A stretch of DNA of 64,000 nucleotides from Dicyema japonicum (GCA_011109175.1 RDEW01000001.1:973079-1037078); one strand, 5' to 3'. Shown: positions 1-11,817, counted from the first letter of the stretch. Numbers and translations are program-made. Notes: a model not told the origin generated them from the sequence alone.

Positions 1-299
1 GTGACTCGGAGACTATTTTCGACATAAAAACGACAGGATCCTAGCACAACTACGTCCTGACCACTTCCTCCTTAGAGACGAGTCGGAGCAACTGTCATTG
101 TTTCTACGCGAAGCTTTCTCCTGCACGAGACCTTTGGTGGATATCGAAGACTTGTGGAAGCGTCCAGCTCTAGGTGCCGGACGACATCCCTCAGTCAAAA
201 TAGCGAGGTTGGGGCAACTAGCTAACTAATGACAATCCTAAAATCGTAGCAAAAATTTTAGAAATAATGCTGGACCTCTCCACTATCTACAGACAATTA
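1..299. other. Unassigned sequence at window edge
   Basis: No gene recognised. A 61-codon open frame on the minus strand (13-198) has no family resemblance that I can see. The stretch is more GC-rich than its surroundings and contains GGATCC-type words like those in the interspersed repeat found elsewhere in the window, but I cannot align it convincingly to that family. Confidence 0.3.
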
Positions 300-640
300 G
301 TTTAGTCAGTATTGACATTCGAGTTAACGTGGTCAAAAAATATTCCTTGTTTTTCGATGGATTCCTTGACCAAAATCCAGAAAACCGCCATCAAAATCAT
401 AGGATCCAACTTGAGTCAAAGACTCTTGAAGCATTCTTACTTAAACAACGAAAAAAATTGTGAGGAAAAAAATTTTCATTCTTACTTAAACAACGAAAAC
501 ATTCTTACAAACAGCCCCTCTACGACATATTCGTCAAATGTCTCGAAAAAATGTGACAAGACTCCCAGCACCTAATGGATAGCGTTCAAGATCCGCGTCA
601 CATCTTCTCCTTTATTTCTGTAGTCCTGGAGCAGTGATAA
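300..640 (+). mobile_element. Possible 3' fragment of a LINE
   Basis: An open frame at 312-575 begins with a stretch reading MDSLTKIQKTAIKIIG (residues 16-31). This resembles the region just after the reverse transcriptase of Jockey-like non-LTR elements, where a line such as LxKIQxxAIxLI is usual and is better preserved at 49224-49260. The frame also holds a short internal duplication of about 16 residues, and the downstream sequence is not clearly coding. Alternative: a chance open frame. Confidence 0.3.
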
Positions 641-934
641 ATACAACGATTTTAGTTGTGAATCATTTATGCCAAACCACGTCAAGTACAACAGCTGATG
701 AAAATTGTTATTAATTTTGCTAATCTATGGAAGACTCCAGAGAAATGAATAAAAAGTAACAAAAATTATACAAGCGAATATAATTTTCACTTTGCAGTTT
801 CTCAATCGTTTTTTGAAAATTAAACGAATTTCAGACGAAAACATAATGCCCACAGTATATTCAGTGGCATATATCATTTACTGACCAACTAAAGTACAAA
901 CCCAGAAAGTTAACGTATCTAACGTTTCTGTAGT
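641..934. other. No gene seen
   Basis: AT-rich sequence with frequent stops in all frames. I see no repeat or domain in it. Confidence 0.4.
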
Positions 935-1300
935 CCTTGAGTGTCAGTTTTACTTAGTTAGACAGTAATCCGTAAAAGTAATCTTTGGGTTGCAATTTAG
1001 AGTGTGTATGGAAAATGCTATATTTACGTCAAAATACGTAAAAATTGCTAAGAATGCTAAGAGGTTTCGTCAAAAAATTGTAGGAGGCATAGCCAATGTT
1101 GACAGCGATGAGACAAATGAATACATTCTCAGTATATTCAGTCGAATAGATTTTGCTAAATAAATTTTTTAAACCGATCAAAGTGATTTTTTACATTTCC
1201 GTAAACGATTTTGAGGTAGAATGAAAATAACTGGATTCTAATGGGTGCGAATAGGTAAACCAATGTGAAAGGGAATAGTTAGTTAGGTAACCCAGGCCTC
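935..1300 (+). pseudogene. Decayed C-type lectin gene copy
   Basis: The segment aligns by eye along its length with the intact lectin at 8438-8943. The signal-peptide end (around 946-980) matches base for base in many places. It is followed by a counterpart of intron 1 ending in AATTTAG (about 981-1001), then a GKCYIYV segment, a KKIVGG-like segment in a shifted frame, and remains of the KEGKFLDSN region near 1215-1245. The frame is broken by several stops (for example just after KIRKNC) and by frame changes. The segment carrying EPNN and WND is not recognisable. This is a dead paralogue, so the family has expanded and decayed locally. Confidence 0.75.
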
Positions 1301-1897
1301 ACTAACTTGTAGGAGACAACGACTATTCGACTGGACACACAATTTCCGATATAGTTCACCTTCACCTGGCGAAAATAAGATGCCAGTTTCAATCTGAAGA
1401 ACCTCAAATACTCCCCTTGTCAAACTGTTCAACGACTAAGAGAAATTGAACTGGATTATGGTGGCTATATAGCGTGAGAGAGAATAGTCATGTGGTGCAG
1501 GCTTTCTACATAATTGAATTTATTTATTATCCCCGGGATCAGCGAGAAAGAAAGACAAAAGTAATGTCAACTAGTTAGATAAAAATGTAGAGCTTTTCTA
1601 GAGTGTCCATCGATTCTCTGTAGTCTTCAATTTCGCCTTGATATTGTAAATGTCATTTTCGTCCGATTTGTCTCCATATATTGAAAATTGCTGAATGTCT
1701 AAAAAATCGATACTTCTGACGGATGCACATACAGAAGTTTACTAATTCATTATAAAGTGTGGCTAAAATTAAATTTTTAGGAGTTTTAGCCAAAAATCTA
1801 AAGAACAAATGAATTTTTGACTTTATTAACAAAACTAGCCTTACTTATTAATCAGATTTGATATCAGCTGTTGAAGTTGGATGGATTGAACCCGTGC
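1301..1897. other. No gene recognised
   Basis: Mixed-composition sequence without a long open frame, lying between the dead lectin copy and a duplicated block. I see nothing assignable. Confidence 0.4.
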
Positions 1898-2260
1898 TAA
1901 AATAACATATCACGTAAAACGTCCTCAATTTTAGAAAGGAATAATTTTCCAGTAGTTTTGTGTCCTTCGGTCTTCTCAGTTTCAAAATTGGTCGTATATG
2001 AGCGAGTTTCAAAATAGCTGTTATGTTTTCAGTAAAATTACGGGAATCTCATCACGTCCGCAGGATAGAGTTGTTCGANTAAAATAACATATCACGTAAA
2101 ACGTCCCCAATTTTAGAAAGGAATAATTTTCCAGTAGTTTTGTGTCTTTCGGTCTCCTCAGTTACATAATTGGTCGTATATGAGCGAGTTTCAAAATAGC
2201 TGTTATGTTTTCAGTAAAATTACGGGAATCTCATCACGTCCGCAGGATAGAGTTGTTCGA
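1898..2260. repeat. Two 181-bp direct copies joined by one N
   Basis: 1898-2078 and 2080-2260 are nearly identical (a handful of differences) and are separated only by the N at 2079. This is the pattern of two contig ends that overlap but were not merged. It is probably an assembly artefact or two haplotypes rather than a tandem repeat. Confidence 0.85.
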
Positions 2261-2279
2261 ATCTGTTATAGTACTTTTC

Positions 2280-3090
2280 TAAGTTATTTGAGGTAAAAGA
2301 TGCAACTAATTGGTATAGTCTGCAGTTGGCACGTCTATAGTTGAAGAGGCAAAGAACCTCCTCTGAATGAAACTTCCCTTTTCGAACATCGGAATATGGT
2401 TATAGTCGCTTCTTCAATCATAAGTGACTGGCCAATATTTTATTGTACTCAGAGAAGAAGAGACATCCAGGGAAGATAGTCGGTAACCCAATGGGGGGGT
2501 TATTGTGTTTTTATAGATCTCTGATCGAAAATGGCGATGTCTGAAATAGCAGTAGTTCCCTTTTGGATCGGAAGGTTGACTTGATAGCTGAAGTGGGTGC
2601 CAAGTATTCATATCTCATAGATGAGAACTTCTTCCCAGATAGATAGGGCAGACAGGTGGGTCATAAAAAAAGTCTTCAGACATAAGCCGAGTTAGGGGAC
2701 GTATATGTTGAAAGGAAATTTTTCCTTCTGAAATTGCAAATGACGTCCAAATAATATCTGTAGCATTGTCATCCCCAAAGTTCTCATCTCCGAAGAGATG
2801 TCCAAACATTTAATGTAGTTCCGGTATGTAGTTAGGAATCCACCTCCCCGTATCTTCGTTCAGTCGGTATATATTTGTATCCATGTAATGTAGGAGTAGT
2901 GAGCTTGGTCTATAAATAAGTGCAACATCTATGCTGATAATTTCAAGCTCTTCTGATATTTGCTTATTCATCCAGCTGAGCGAATAAAGGTGTGTCATCA
3001 TCCTATTAATGATTACTGTTAATACTGGAATATTTGAACAATAAAAATAAAAACCCACAACAGAGTAATTTTACAGACGCAAAATTAAAA
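2280..3090 (-). pseudogene. Long minus-strand reading frame broken by stops
   Basis: Read on the minus strand from about 3085 down to 2285, one single frame stays open for roughly 260 codons apart from three stops (TAA near 2810, TGA near 2612, TGA near 2411). In such AT-rich DNA this is far fewer stops than expected by chance. The predicted protein is rich in aromatic residues, begins with a hydrophobic stretch, and includes an acidic segment (FGDENFGDDNATD). I recognise no family. It could be a retroelement remnant or a host gene decayed by substitutions. No GT-AG micro-intron convincingly removes all three stops. Confidence 0.4.
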
Positions 3091-3177
3091 AAAGCAGTTT
3101 TATTGAAAAATGTAAAATAAATTAAAATAATTTAAAGTAATTAAATAACGAGAATTATATATGAATTTTTAGTGGCG

Positions 3178-3440
3178 TCATAAGATCCACCTTACTCAGG
3201 AGAGCCCAATACCTGGATGCTATTCAAAAGGATCCATCTCTTCATTCCTCCGGGAGACAATTTCACTCCCAGGCTACTAGTTCTGGCATCGACCTCAGCT
3301 ACCCGGACAATGTCATCTGGATCACTTGGTTTGGATCAAGGTTCTACTGGAACGCGTCAGGATAACGGGATTCGTTGTTTCGCTTTGTCCTTGGTCTTTG
3401 GAATCATTTCATTCACATCAATTGACGTACTCGACAAAAA
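3178..3440 (+). repeat. Interspersed GGATCC repeat, copy 1
   Basis: One of about seven copies in the window of a unit of roughly 200-280 bp. The shared order of landmarks is GGATCCACCTTACTCAGGAG, a GGGAGACAATTTC block, ATCGACCTCAGCT, GGACAACGTCCTCTGGATCA, GGAACGCGTCAGGATCA, then a TTGGTCTTTGGAAT tail. Open frames crossing it differ between copies, so it is not coding. The tail resembles the 3' tails of the LINE fragments, which suggests a non-autonomous element moved by LINE machinery. Confidence 0.7.
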
Positions 3441-3539
3441 TCGAAATGAACTCAACAAAATACTGAAATACACATCAGTTATGTTCTTCAAAGGAAATTA
3501 GAAGGTCCTTTTTTCCCTTCACGAAAACCAAGACGTTTC

Positions 3540-4160
3540 TCTCTCAGGATAACTATTACTTTAAGGGAGGTCGAAAATACTATTATAAACTAAAAGTTAA
3601 CTACGCCTGGGTACAGGAGGAATACCAATGATCATTCGTGAGAATTGGGTAACTTAACTCTCATGGCTTTAGACTGATACAAATCAGAACTCAATCCAAC
3701 CATCTGAAACTCATCCGGAAGCCTGGTGGACAATGATTACCTTTCTCTTACAGACGCATATCTCCCCTCTCCTCAAAAATGAAAATTTTAGAGAAACTAA
3801 TTCTCATTATGATCCCCGATATCTCCTCATGACTCACTACTAACATGGATTCAAGAAGGGTCTCTCAACGACACCCCACCTCATAACCCTAACAGGATTC
3901 ATTTCGGAGGACCTATAATGAAAACCGTGACATCAATGTCATATATTCAATTTCAACAAAAATACTCACAAGGTTGCTCTTTGGCTAAGATATTCTAGGC
4001 AAATTGAATAGGATGGACTTAAACTTTCTCAACGGACAAAGGAAGAGTCTTTCGGAAAGTTCCAAGACTGCCTCGAACCTAATAAGCGACGTGTCAAGAA
4101 ATGTGTCGACAAATTTAATAAATACGAGAAAAATCGTGCGAATGCTCTTCATCTCAAATA
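3540..4160 (+). mobile_element. Degenerate LINE reverse transcriptase fragment
   Basis: Across frames and stops one can read LREVENTI, a PGYRRNTNDHS-like segment, SYRRIS, then HGFKKGLSTTPHLITL and FISE. The same series appears in better form on the minus strand at 37024-37515 (SYRPVNL, HGFKEGSSTTSFLTTLMKF). These are the finger and early palm of a non-LTR reverse transcriptase. The catalytic YADD block is not visible. The copy is frameshifted and dead. Confidence 0.6.
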
Positions 4161-5077
4161 AGAGATTGACTAACTATGCCTCAGATTGGTTTTGAAGGAA
4201 AAAGTCACGTTTGGTCTCTTCAAGGCTTTTAGACAAGTCTAATGTGTTGTCTTATTTCGAAAAAGTACAACCTCATAAAGGTGCTTTTTGAAAAATCAAG
4301 GGCTCTTTCTTATTGACGTTAAGTTCCTTATATCCCCAGTATATTGAGCCAATCATCAGCTACGATTTCGATTCCTGAGGTAAAAATCTAGCATAAACCA
4401 ACTTAAAGGATTCAAAGACTTCACATCCTCAGTAATTGAAGCTCTTAACGACTTTCGTCTTTTCGGTAGACTTTCGTCAGTTCACCTCACATAAACCCCT
4501 GGAAGTACCACGTGTCAACATGAGGTGCTTAGGATATGGGAGAAGATTAAATAGTTAGTGAGATAGGCTAAGATCATATAAAGATTGTATTTTTGTTTTT
4601 CCCGAAAAGCGGCATAGCATTAGATTTCTCTTAAGAAAGTATGAAACCTTGAAGACTAGAATCTTCTTATCTTCCGATATACTTCTAATCGATCCAGATA
4701 TATTGGAAAGTAGTACATATATAAATGATCTTATATTTGGTGACATCAGTAACAAAATACCGGTCATTGATACATTAAACAATATTGAACTGAAAAGTAC
4801 TCTTCTCTCAGTACTATCGTATTTGAAAGGTAGCAGTTGTTCCTTTCTTGCAAATATCCTTTTATTTTCCTAACTATTTCTCCTAGACTTCCTGTCCAAA
4901 ATTGCCGACAAATCACGTTCATTTGGCTTACACTATCAAATAGTATTGAGATGTCAAGACATTGACTATCTGGCCTTGGCTAACTTGAAGTTAAGACCAA
5001 ATAAGCAATCATTGACCTGAACAAAAACAAATTTATTTTTTCTGAAATAAGTGCTTTTTCTCGCATATTTGAGTTTT
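4161..5077. other. Unassigned, with one small open frame
   Basis: No confident gene. An open frame at 4649-4873 (+, 74 codons) runs through a DILLIDPDILESSTYINDL stretch with a regular coding look but no recognisable family. A start upstream and a link to other exons by micro-introns are possible. The rest has frequent stops. Confidence 0.3.
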
Positions 5078-5414
5078 CCGAAAGCAATTTGTTCCATAAG
5101 AGACAATGTGCATCTTTAGTTTGTCATTGAACATATGATTTTTTTAAACATTCTGGTTCTGATGTAGTCATTTCTCGGTGTTTTATTCTCCATAGCTTTC
5201 AGACCATCTTCACTTCTGCTCGAGAGATTTCCATACTAGTCGTTTNCCGAAAGCAATTTGTTCCATAAGAGACAATGAGCATCTTTAGTTTGTCATTGAA
5301 CATATGAGTTTTTTAAACATCCTGGTTCTGATGTAGTCATTGCTCGGTGTTTTATTCTCCATAGCTTTCAGACCATCTTCACTTCTGCTCGAGAGATTTC
5401 CATACTAGTCGTTT
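5078..5414. repeat. Two 168-bp direct copies joined by one N
   Basis: 5078-5245 and 5247-5414 are near-identical and flank the N at 5246. Probably an unmerged contig overlap. Confidence 0.85.
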
Positions 5415-5629
5415 GTACGATTCATTCAAGGTCTCTCATGATATCACCTTTATCATCCACTTCAACTATCTTTAGTTTTTCCTCAAAAACGAGAAGCACT
5501 TTTTTCCGGTTAATAATAATAACCTCCTTCTGATTTTTTGCCATAGTCATCATAGCGTTTGGTTTCAGCTTTCTCACCCAAGTATATTTTCAAGAAAGAA
5601 AAATTGCATTTATTTAGTTTTCGCATTTA

Positions 5630-6030
5630 AAACTTTCAATTGGTCTCATTCTAATCTTTATGCGTTTTAGCAATTGTTATCGGTGATCAATGATGCTATA
5701 AGACAAGTTTACCAATCGTAGCGGCCCTGTAGATCCAAGTATCTAGATTCGTACTTAATCAATCTTTCTGATGTGCAGGGTTCATGAGTATAACTTCCTA
5801 GCGAATTTATCCAAGTAATCTCTCGAGATCTTTAACTTGTTTACTTGCTTGATCAATTACCAGGGGATACAAAATATATCTGATTTTCTATTGATATAAT
5901 AATTATTATTAGAAAGTAGAACAATCAGTTGGCTGTTAAGGTGGTTGGTTGGTCAGATTGGTAAAACAATATTGGCAAAAGTCATAAATTTGCCACAAAA
6001 GGAAGAAGACTACCAATCGTATTTTTCGTT
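5630..6030. repeat. Interspersed repeat family B, copy 1
   Basis: About 380 bp align by eye with 15985-16360: both run from a TCTAATCTTTAT block through CGGCCCTGTAGATCCAAGTA, a TTGATCAATTACCAG block and a GTTGGTTGG/GTTGGCC block to GGCAAAAGTCAT and ATTTGCCACAAAAGGAA. The two copies are diverged and neither is coding. The family is unknown to me and the boundaries are approximate. Confidence 0.7.
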
Positions 6031-6279
6031 AAATAATTTTCAAAAGTAATATTTCTAGGATTTAATATAAATTTTAAAAATTATTCTTTTTTTAATTTTT
6101 TAAACAAAAAAATGTTTTATTTAACAAAATGAAAAAAATCGATTAAACGAGACTCACACTCGAGAATGTTACCAACTTAGGTTAAATCCATCCTGTGTTG
6201 CCCATAAGCATATGAGTATTAAAATGTGTTTTTTTGGGACGTCGAAATATACTAGGAAATAGAATATCGATCTACTTAA

Positions 6280-6790
6280 GTTGTTTTAGGCTATGTTATA
6301 TGGGAAATCATACCATCTTAGAAACATCACAAAAAGTTCCATAAGGCCTTTGCGTCTCATGGATAATTGCCGGGAAAATCACTGCTATCTTACAAAGGGC
6401 ATGAAACAGTCAATCAATAAAAAATCAGTAATTAGCTCCTCCGAGAAAAAAAATTGTCTAAACAGATTAATGTCCCCGTAGATGATACATCTCTCCTATG
6501 TAGGTTCAACGACCGAACACCGTTCCAAGCTAATGAAAGTACAGAAACGTGTCAAGATCACAAAGTTAACAGTTCCTTTTAATTTTTATTTAATAAAAAA
6601 TTAAATTTATTTGTGACCGGTTGAATACGAGCCCAAGTTGGATTCACAAAAAATAGAAAGATGGGAAGATGGGAACGCAAACAATTGATGTCACGTTAGC
6701 ATCGAGAAAAGATTATTGAGAGATGCCGGGATTACCAGAATATTAGTTAGTGGTTAAGACGGTGTTTCTTTATTATTATTACTAGGTTTA
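6280..6790 (+). mobile_element. LINE 3' end with tail
   Basis: The last part reads GAGAGATGCCGGGATTACC and then ATTAGTTAGTGGTTAAGAC, followed by a run of TTATTATTATTA. It matches the LINE ends at 49430-49480 and 39695-39725. The open frame at 6293-6481 and a VQKRVKITKLT-like stretch near 6540 may be residual LINE C-terminus but are too decayed to be sure. Confidence 0.5.
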
Positions 6791-6799
6791 AAAATAAAT

Positions 6800-7670
6800 T
6801 AATAATAGTAATATATACGTGTTTATTAACCAATAAATCAGTGAAGAATATCAAGACATTTAAAATGTTGGATAACAATGTCCCATTGTGGGGCGTGACA
6901 GAGAACGACATTATTTAGTGAAATAATTAACCTTACATATGAAATTAATAATATTGTAATCACATTATGTTTAAAAAGATAAAACATGAACATTTAAATT
7001 ACGCAATTTTTGATTTCAAAAATTACAACGTGGTTTTTCTAAACTCACGTGGAATAAAAATAACAACTTTTACTATCTACGAGGAATTCAAATCGACTAA
7101 CATTTTTCATATATCTCTCGGATTATTAAGTAATATAAATAATTAATCACTATTAACTAGATATTGTGTTTGTTAGTCAGGATAAAGTCGAAATCTCGAA
7201 TAACAGTTATTATAATTGCAGTGAGTGGATACTCGTAAAAATTTATATTTCGCATTTATCGAAAAATATCATATGAAAGTACAAATATCGAAAACTGATA
7301 ATAACACAGATTTTATGGTAACTGGACTAATAATTTAAATTTAGAATATCAATGTAAATTTGTGGAATTAAAGCACAACAAATGAAATCGAACACTCATT
7401 GGAGTACAAAATCAAAGATAACTATAAATCATGTTAATTGAAGTAGCATAAATATTATTTATTTTAGAAAACAAATCTGCTGTATCAGTTTGTGTAGTTG
7501 GTGGAAATGTTGTGATCATTCCTGTTGTTTACAAAATAAAATATAATAGAAGGCGATTTTATTTTATGATAAATTGGCAAATTAAATTATTAATATTCAG
7601 TGATTTATTTTTTAAATTAAAATTTTGACATAAGTTTACCGGTTGACTAAATTCTATAAGTGATTAATTT
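6800..7670. other. AT-rich intergenic sequence
   Basis: Very AT-rich with stops in every frame. No gene, repeat unit or RNA recognised. Confidence 0.5.
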
Positions 7671-7677
7671 GGAAATG

Positions 7678-7975
7678 GAGAGCCACGTGGAGCCATGTGG
7701 TGCTATGTGGATAACTGACTGAAAATTTCTCTTCCCTCCTTCTGATGGAGTCAATGGATCCACCTTACATAGGAGACGACTGATGCCGGGTCTACAATCA
7801 AAAGGATTCAGCAATTCGTTCAATCAGGAGACTATTTCGTTTTGTGGAAGATTTTTTGATTTGACCTCATCTCTTCTGAAACACTTGGGTGAAGGTTCTG
7901 CTGGAACGCGTCAGGATCAAGGAATTAGTCTGTTTTATTTTACCTTTGGATTTGGAACAATTTTATTTTATTTAT
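7678..7975 (+). repeat. Interspersed GGATCC repeat, copy 2
   Basis: Starts with the GCCATGTGGTGCTATGTGG block, then ATGGATCCACCTTAC, GGAGACTATTTCG and GGAACGCGTCAGGATCAAGG, and ends with a TTTGGATTTGGAA tail running into TTTTATTTTATTTATAG. It gives the fullest view of the 5' part of the family. Confidence 0.7.
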
Positions 7976-8406
7976 AGATTATTTTTATAGAAGCCATTAA
8001 TAATATTTTTTGTTTTTTTAATATTACTATTGATAAAAAAAACTACAAAATTAATTTTAATACACATAGATCCTTGGTGACCAGCTTGAATGGCCATGTT
8101 GCTATTGAGATGCGCTCTGAAAGCTATCCAGTCTCAAATAGATCCTTGTTGACCATTTGAATAATTGAACCGATATGACGAACTGTGTCAGCACATAGAG
8201 GGTCCCAAATGTCATCGTTCCGGGAGAGAATATTGAGGTAGCTAAGGTAATAATTATGCATGGATAATAATTTAAACAGCTCCTCTGTTTTTCAAAAAAT
8301 AAGTGAAAAATGAAAAATAAAATATTGTTGTTTTTTTAATTTTTTAATTATTTATAATATAATTCGAGACTGTTATAGTCTAAAATAACACGTGCTATGT
8401 TTTTGG
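7976..8406. other. Intergenic region upstream of lectin gene
   Basis: AT-rich. Two short related lines (around 8068-8090 and 8140-8165, both containing ATAGATCCTTG.TGACCA) form a local direct repeat. No coding signal. Confidence 0.4.
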
Positions 8407-8415
8407 TATATATAA
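8407..8415 (+). promoter_or_regulatory. TATA box candidate of lectin gene
   Basis: TATATATAA lies 22-30 nt upstream of the ATG at 8438. If transcription starts about 25-30 nt downstream, as is usual, the 5' untranslated leader would be only a few bases long. Confidence 0.45.
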
Positions 8416-8437
8416 GGAGAACGAGAAGACATGATTG

Positions 8438-8943
8438 ATGTTCAACATTGTAGCATTGTCGGTTTTACTAGCTTCAACAGTAATTTCGTCAAAAGGTGAT
8501 TTTGAGGTGGAATTTAGATTGTTTTAAGGGAAAATGCTATACATACGTCGCAACTCTTAAAAATTATGAAAATGCAAAAAAGTTTTGTGAAAAAATAGGT
8601 GGAAGCTTAGCCAATATTTACGACGCGGAAACTAATAGATATATTCTCGGTATACTTTGCAGTATAGACTTTGTTAGATACATTTTATAAACCGAATAAT
8701 AAGCAGTTTTGGATTGCCCTTCATGATATTACGAAAGAAGGAAAATTCTTGGATTCTAATGAGGAAGATCAGGTAAATCAATATATAATGTAGAAATACT
8801 TTAATTGGGATAAGAGAGAGCCGAACAATCTCAAAGACGAAGACTGTGTTGTGATGCGGAATATTAAAGGGAAATGGAATGATTTAAGTTGTTTTAAAAA
8901 GAACGGATTTTTATGTGAAGTCTATGGTTATTTTTCTGAGTGA
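8438..8943 (+). CDS. Secreted C-type lectin, mannose-type site
   Basis: Four exons rebuild a 144-residue protein: 8438-8495, 8518-8649, 8678-8772, 8794-8943. Introns are 22, 28 and 21 nt with GT...AG ends, and in-frame stops within them (for example TAG at 8791) mean they must be removed. Residues 1-19 are a signal peptide (MFNIVALSVLLASTVIS). The rest is one C-type lectin-like domain. Six cysteines sit in the long-form pattern (C21, C26, C43, C113, C128, C136), WIAL at 75-78 stands for the usual WIGL, EPN is at 104-106 and WND at 123-125. EPN plus WND is the calcium-dependent, mannose-preferring sugar site. No membrane segment follows, so it is probably secreted. The start was chosen because only this frame gives a signal peptide and joins exon 2. 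Its role (surface, host attachment or defence) is inference. Ligand is unknown. Confidence 0.92.
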
Positions 8944-8994
8944 TTGATTTAATAGATTTTGCCGAATCGGTTGAAAGGGGGGATGAATGCGATT

Positions 8995-9000
8995 AATAAA
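8995..9000 (+). promoter_or_regulatory. Poly(A) signal candidate of lectin gene
   Basis: AATAAA 52 nt after the stop codon. The paralogue at 15089-15504 keeps the flanking sequence but has lost this exact hexamer. Confidence 0.5.
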
Positions 9001-9780
9001 TTAACTAAACTCACTAATCACTAACATTACTTCTATCTATGGTATTTTAACACGTCTCCCATTTCATTAACTTCCATTTTAGCATAATAATCCCATTTAC
9101 GCTGACTGAAATTCACACCGCCATCACCCGGTTCGACTTCCCTGAGGATGGCAGTTTTTATTCCCCTGTTTTAGCTACTTGACAATCCCCTTTATCTTAC
9201 ACAAAGGGCGGTTGAACAGCAATTGATCTAATCCATCCTGGATTTTGGTTTCTCCTTACATTTGGTAAAATCGTGTTCTCCATCTCGACGAAAACACCTT
9301 TTCTTTGGGCAGAAGATAGGTGACAATAGTATTGTTAGTTCTAACCTCATGGAGGAGGTCTTCTCATTCACTTGTATGAAATCACCACAGATCTAACATA
9401 AACACAAATCGAATGATTAAAATAGCCTCTGATACGGACTTATTATAAATGTTGGTATAGGAAGTGTCTTGTCGCCTATGTAACCGACAGACTTTCACTA
9501 CGGAGGATGCTATGCCGTCTACATGCTCAACAAGATCTTCGTCCTGGACATAGTATGGGTAGTTCTTGAATATATTTTCCGTCGTTTTCACATCGTCCAT
9601 TATTTGCCGTTGCCGATTCTAAATGGAAACGCAGCATAAATCGCATACATAAAAATGTTTTATTCTTTTTTTTTAAATCTAGTCTAAAGACACCAGACCT
9701 TTTTTTATTTATCCACATGTAGCCAGATGGATCAAATAGTACATGATGCCATCATGTTACTTTTTATGGATATCCGCGTT
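9001..9780. other. Unassigned, overlapping minus-strand open frames
   Basis: Minus-strand frames at 9382-9600 (72 codons, beginning MDDVKTTENIFKNYPYY) and 9527-9718 overlap in different frames, so at most one is real. I recognise no domain. A CxxxxC...H...C-like pattern near 9300 on the minus strand is too weak to call a zinc knuckle. Probably decayed retroelement, but a small host exon is possible. Confidence 0.25.
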
Positions 9781-9784
9781 TCTG

Positions 9785-9975
9785 TAAAACCTTAAACCAA
9801 GAACAGTGATCCAGAGGACGTTGTCCGGGGAGCTGAGGTCGATTCCAGAGCTCATTGCTAGGGAACGAAATTGTAATCCTGTGGAAAGAATAGTTGAATC
9901 ATTTAATGTCGGCCTTGGCATGGGGGTATTCTGAGTAAGGTTGATCTAATGTCGCCATTAGACGAAAGGTAGAGA
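9785..9975 (-). repeat. Interspersed GGATCC repeat, copy 3
   Basis: On the minus strand it carries the family landmarks: a GATTCAACTATTCTTTCCAC block, AATTTCGTTCCCTAGC, GAATCGACCTCAGCTCCC and GGACAACGTCCTCTGGATCA. It matches 35947-36190 closely in the middle part. Confidence 0.7.
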
Positions 9976-11815
9976 TATTTTTAATCAACTAACCATAACT
10001 GATCATTCTATGTCAGAGAATTATTATCTATAAATCATAAAAAAATAGTAATAATTTTAAAAATAAAAATTAAACAAAATAAATTTAATTTTAAACATGC
10101 GTCTTGTAAACTTATATATAAAAAGTGGGATTACCTATCTATCTGACATTTTTTTGTCTTTTGTTCTCGGTGATCCCTTAGTTCTAAATAAATAGATAAA
10201 GAAATTTTCCAGATATTGAAGGAATTGAAAGCTAATTAAGACGATAGTGCATGGTTGGATTCGTTAACTGCAATGAAAAAATTAGAATGAGAAATTTAGC
10301 AAACCAGGTAAAAAACTGTTTTACATGGTGACGATTCAACTCAAGAGAATTGATTGCAGGGTTTTCAAGACTAAGTGAAAATTGTGTCACGTCAATTCGA
10401 GAAATTTATCATCACATCTAGGCTAGAATTGGTTACATTTACTTGCCACGTTACCATGTCATTCTATATATTTTATATATTCACAGTTATCTCTAACTTT
10501 GTGTATTTTGCTAATGCTGGAGAATCTTACAAATGAAAATAGACAAATTATCACTAAAATTTACAACAATGGTTGTCAAATCAAACATAGTTCTAAAAAT
10601 CTTGATGACCCACTAGAAGCTATCTATCTGATCATAGCGGAATTAAAAAAGTATGAAAAAATGAAATAGTAATTGAATATGGTCTCCAAGCAATTGGAAG
10701 TGCTAACTGTAAGTCGTTTTATATGTAAATAATTAAAGAAATTAAAAAATTAATTCATAATTTTTTTTCTTAAAGTTATAGTTTTGGTTGTTTTTTTAAA
10801 ATTTTGTCTGATTGATGTGATGGATTCTCACAGTGATGTGAAAGTGTTCTCACTTGGACTTGAAAACCCTGTATACACCCGAATAGAAAGCTAAGACAAT
10901 ATATAGAAGAAATCAGGAGTCGATGTAACCTACAGGACATGAAACTCATAGTCGGAATAACAATGAACTCAATTTCTTTACCCGGAAAACGTGGACCTTA
11001 GCGAGGCACTTTGGATGTATCAATCATGCTGACTTTTTAAATTATCTTTGTGTTATTTTTGAGAAATAGGAAATTTAACGAGAGATTTAATGAGTTGAAA
11101 TAAAAAAGCAAACCAAGCGTTGACCTCCTAGTTCGTGAGACCGGAGTAACTTAGTTACCTAATAAATGACTTTTAAAATGTTATGGCATAGATTCCATGC
11201 GGAATATTGTAATCTTGATTCCCCCTGTCTTATATTTGATTCCTCGTCGACTACATGCTGAATTTTCCTTACCTCAATTACTGATGTTGATTAGAGTGGC
11301 ATCATGTTATCTCCTTGTCTCATGTGTTGCTCAGTAAAGGGGTGACATTAAATGACCATCTTCATTTGATTACGTTTATCTCACCTATTTAAATTAAGTA
11401 AATAAAAACTAAAACCTGTTGTTGTCAAGACGAGTGGAGTCTTCGGCCCAAGACGGTTTCTTTTCTAAGATCGCTTGGGTCAATGATTTCGAAAGTTAGC
11501 AATGAGCGTCGGGAAACAAAATGATTGTTCCAAAGAATTGCTCGGAGTTGCCAGGAGAAACAGCCATTCCATCCTATCAGGTGGATTATTTTGATTGTCT
11601 TGTTACCTAATAAATTGTTTGTTTCCATCAAAAAAACTAAATAAAATAAGATAGTTGACGAGACTCTATAATCTCAGTCATCCACATTGAGGGGACTTGA
11701 ATAATAATTATATCTTTAATTTGATTTAATAATAATATAACACGTTTAATTTAATTAATTTATTTTTTTGTTCTTGTTTAAATAGTGACCGCTACTTTCA
11801 TGCACCACAATAATA
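9976..11815. other. Long stretch without a recognised gene
   Basis: AT-rich, with no long frame. A short coding-like run near 10513-10660 (NLTNENRQIITKIYNNG and a following KNLDDPLEAIYLIIAELKKY) could be an old retroelement fragment. The minus-strand open frame 11425-11631 has no family resemblance. Nothing else seen. Confidence 0.35.
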
Positions 11816-11817
11816 AT

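Noticed and set aside
9115-9155. B-box-like GGTTCGACTTCC
   Set aside because: No A box or tRNA-like fold at the expected distance on either strand.
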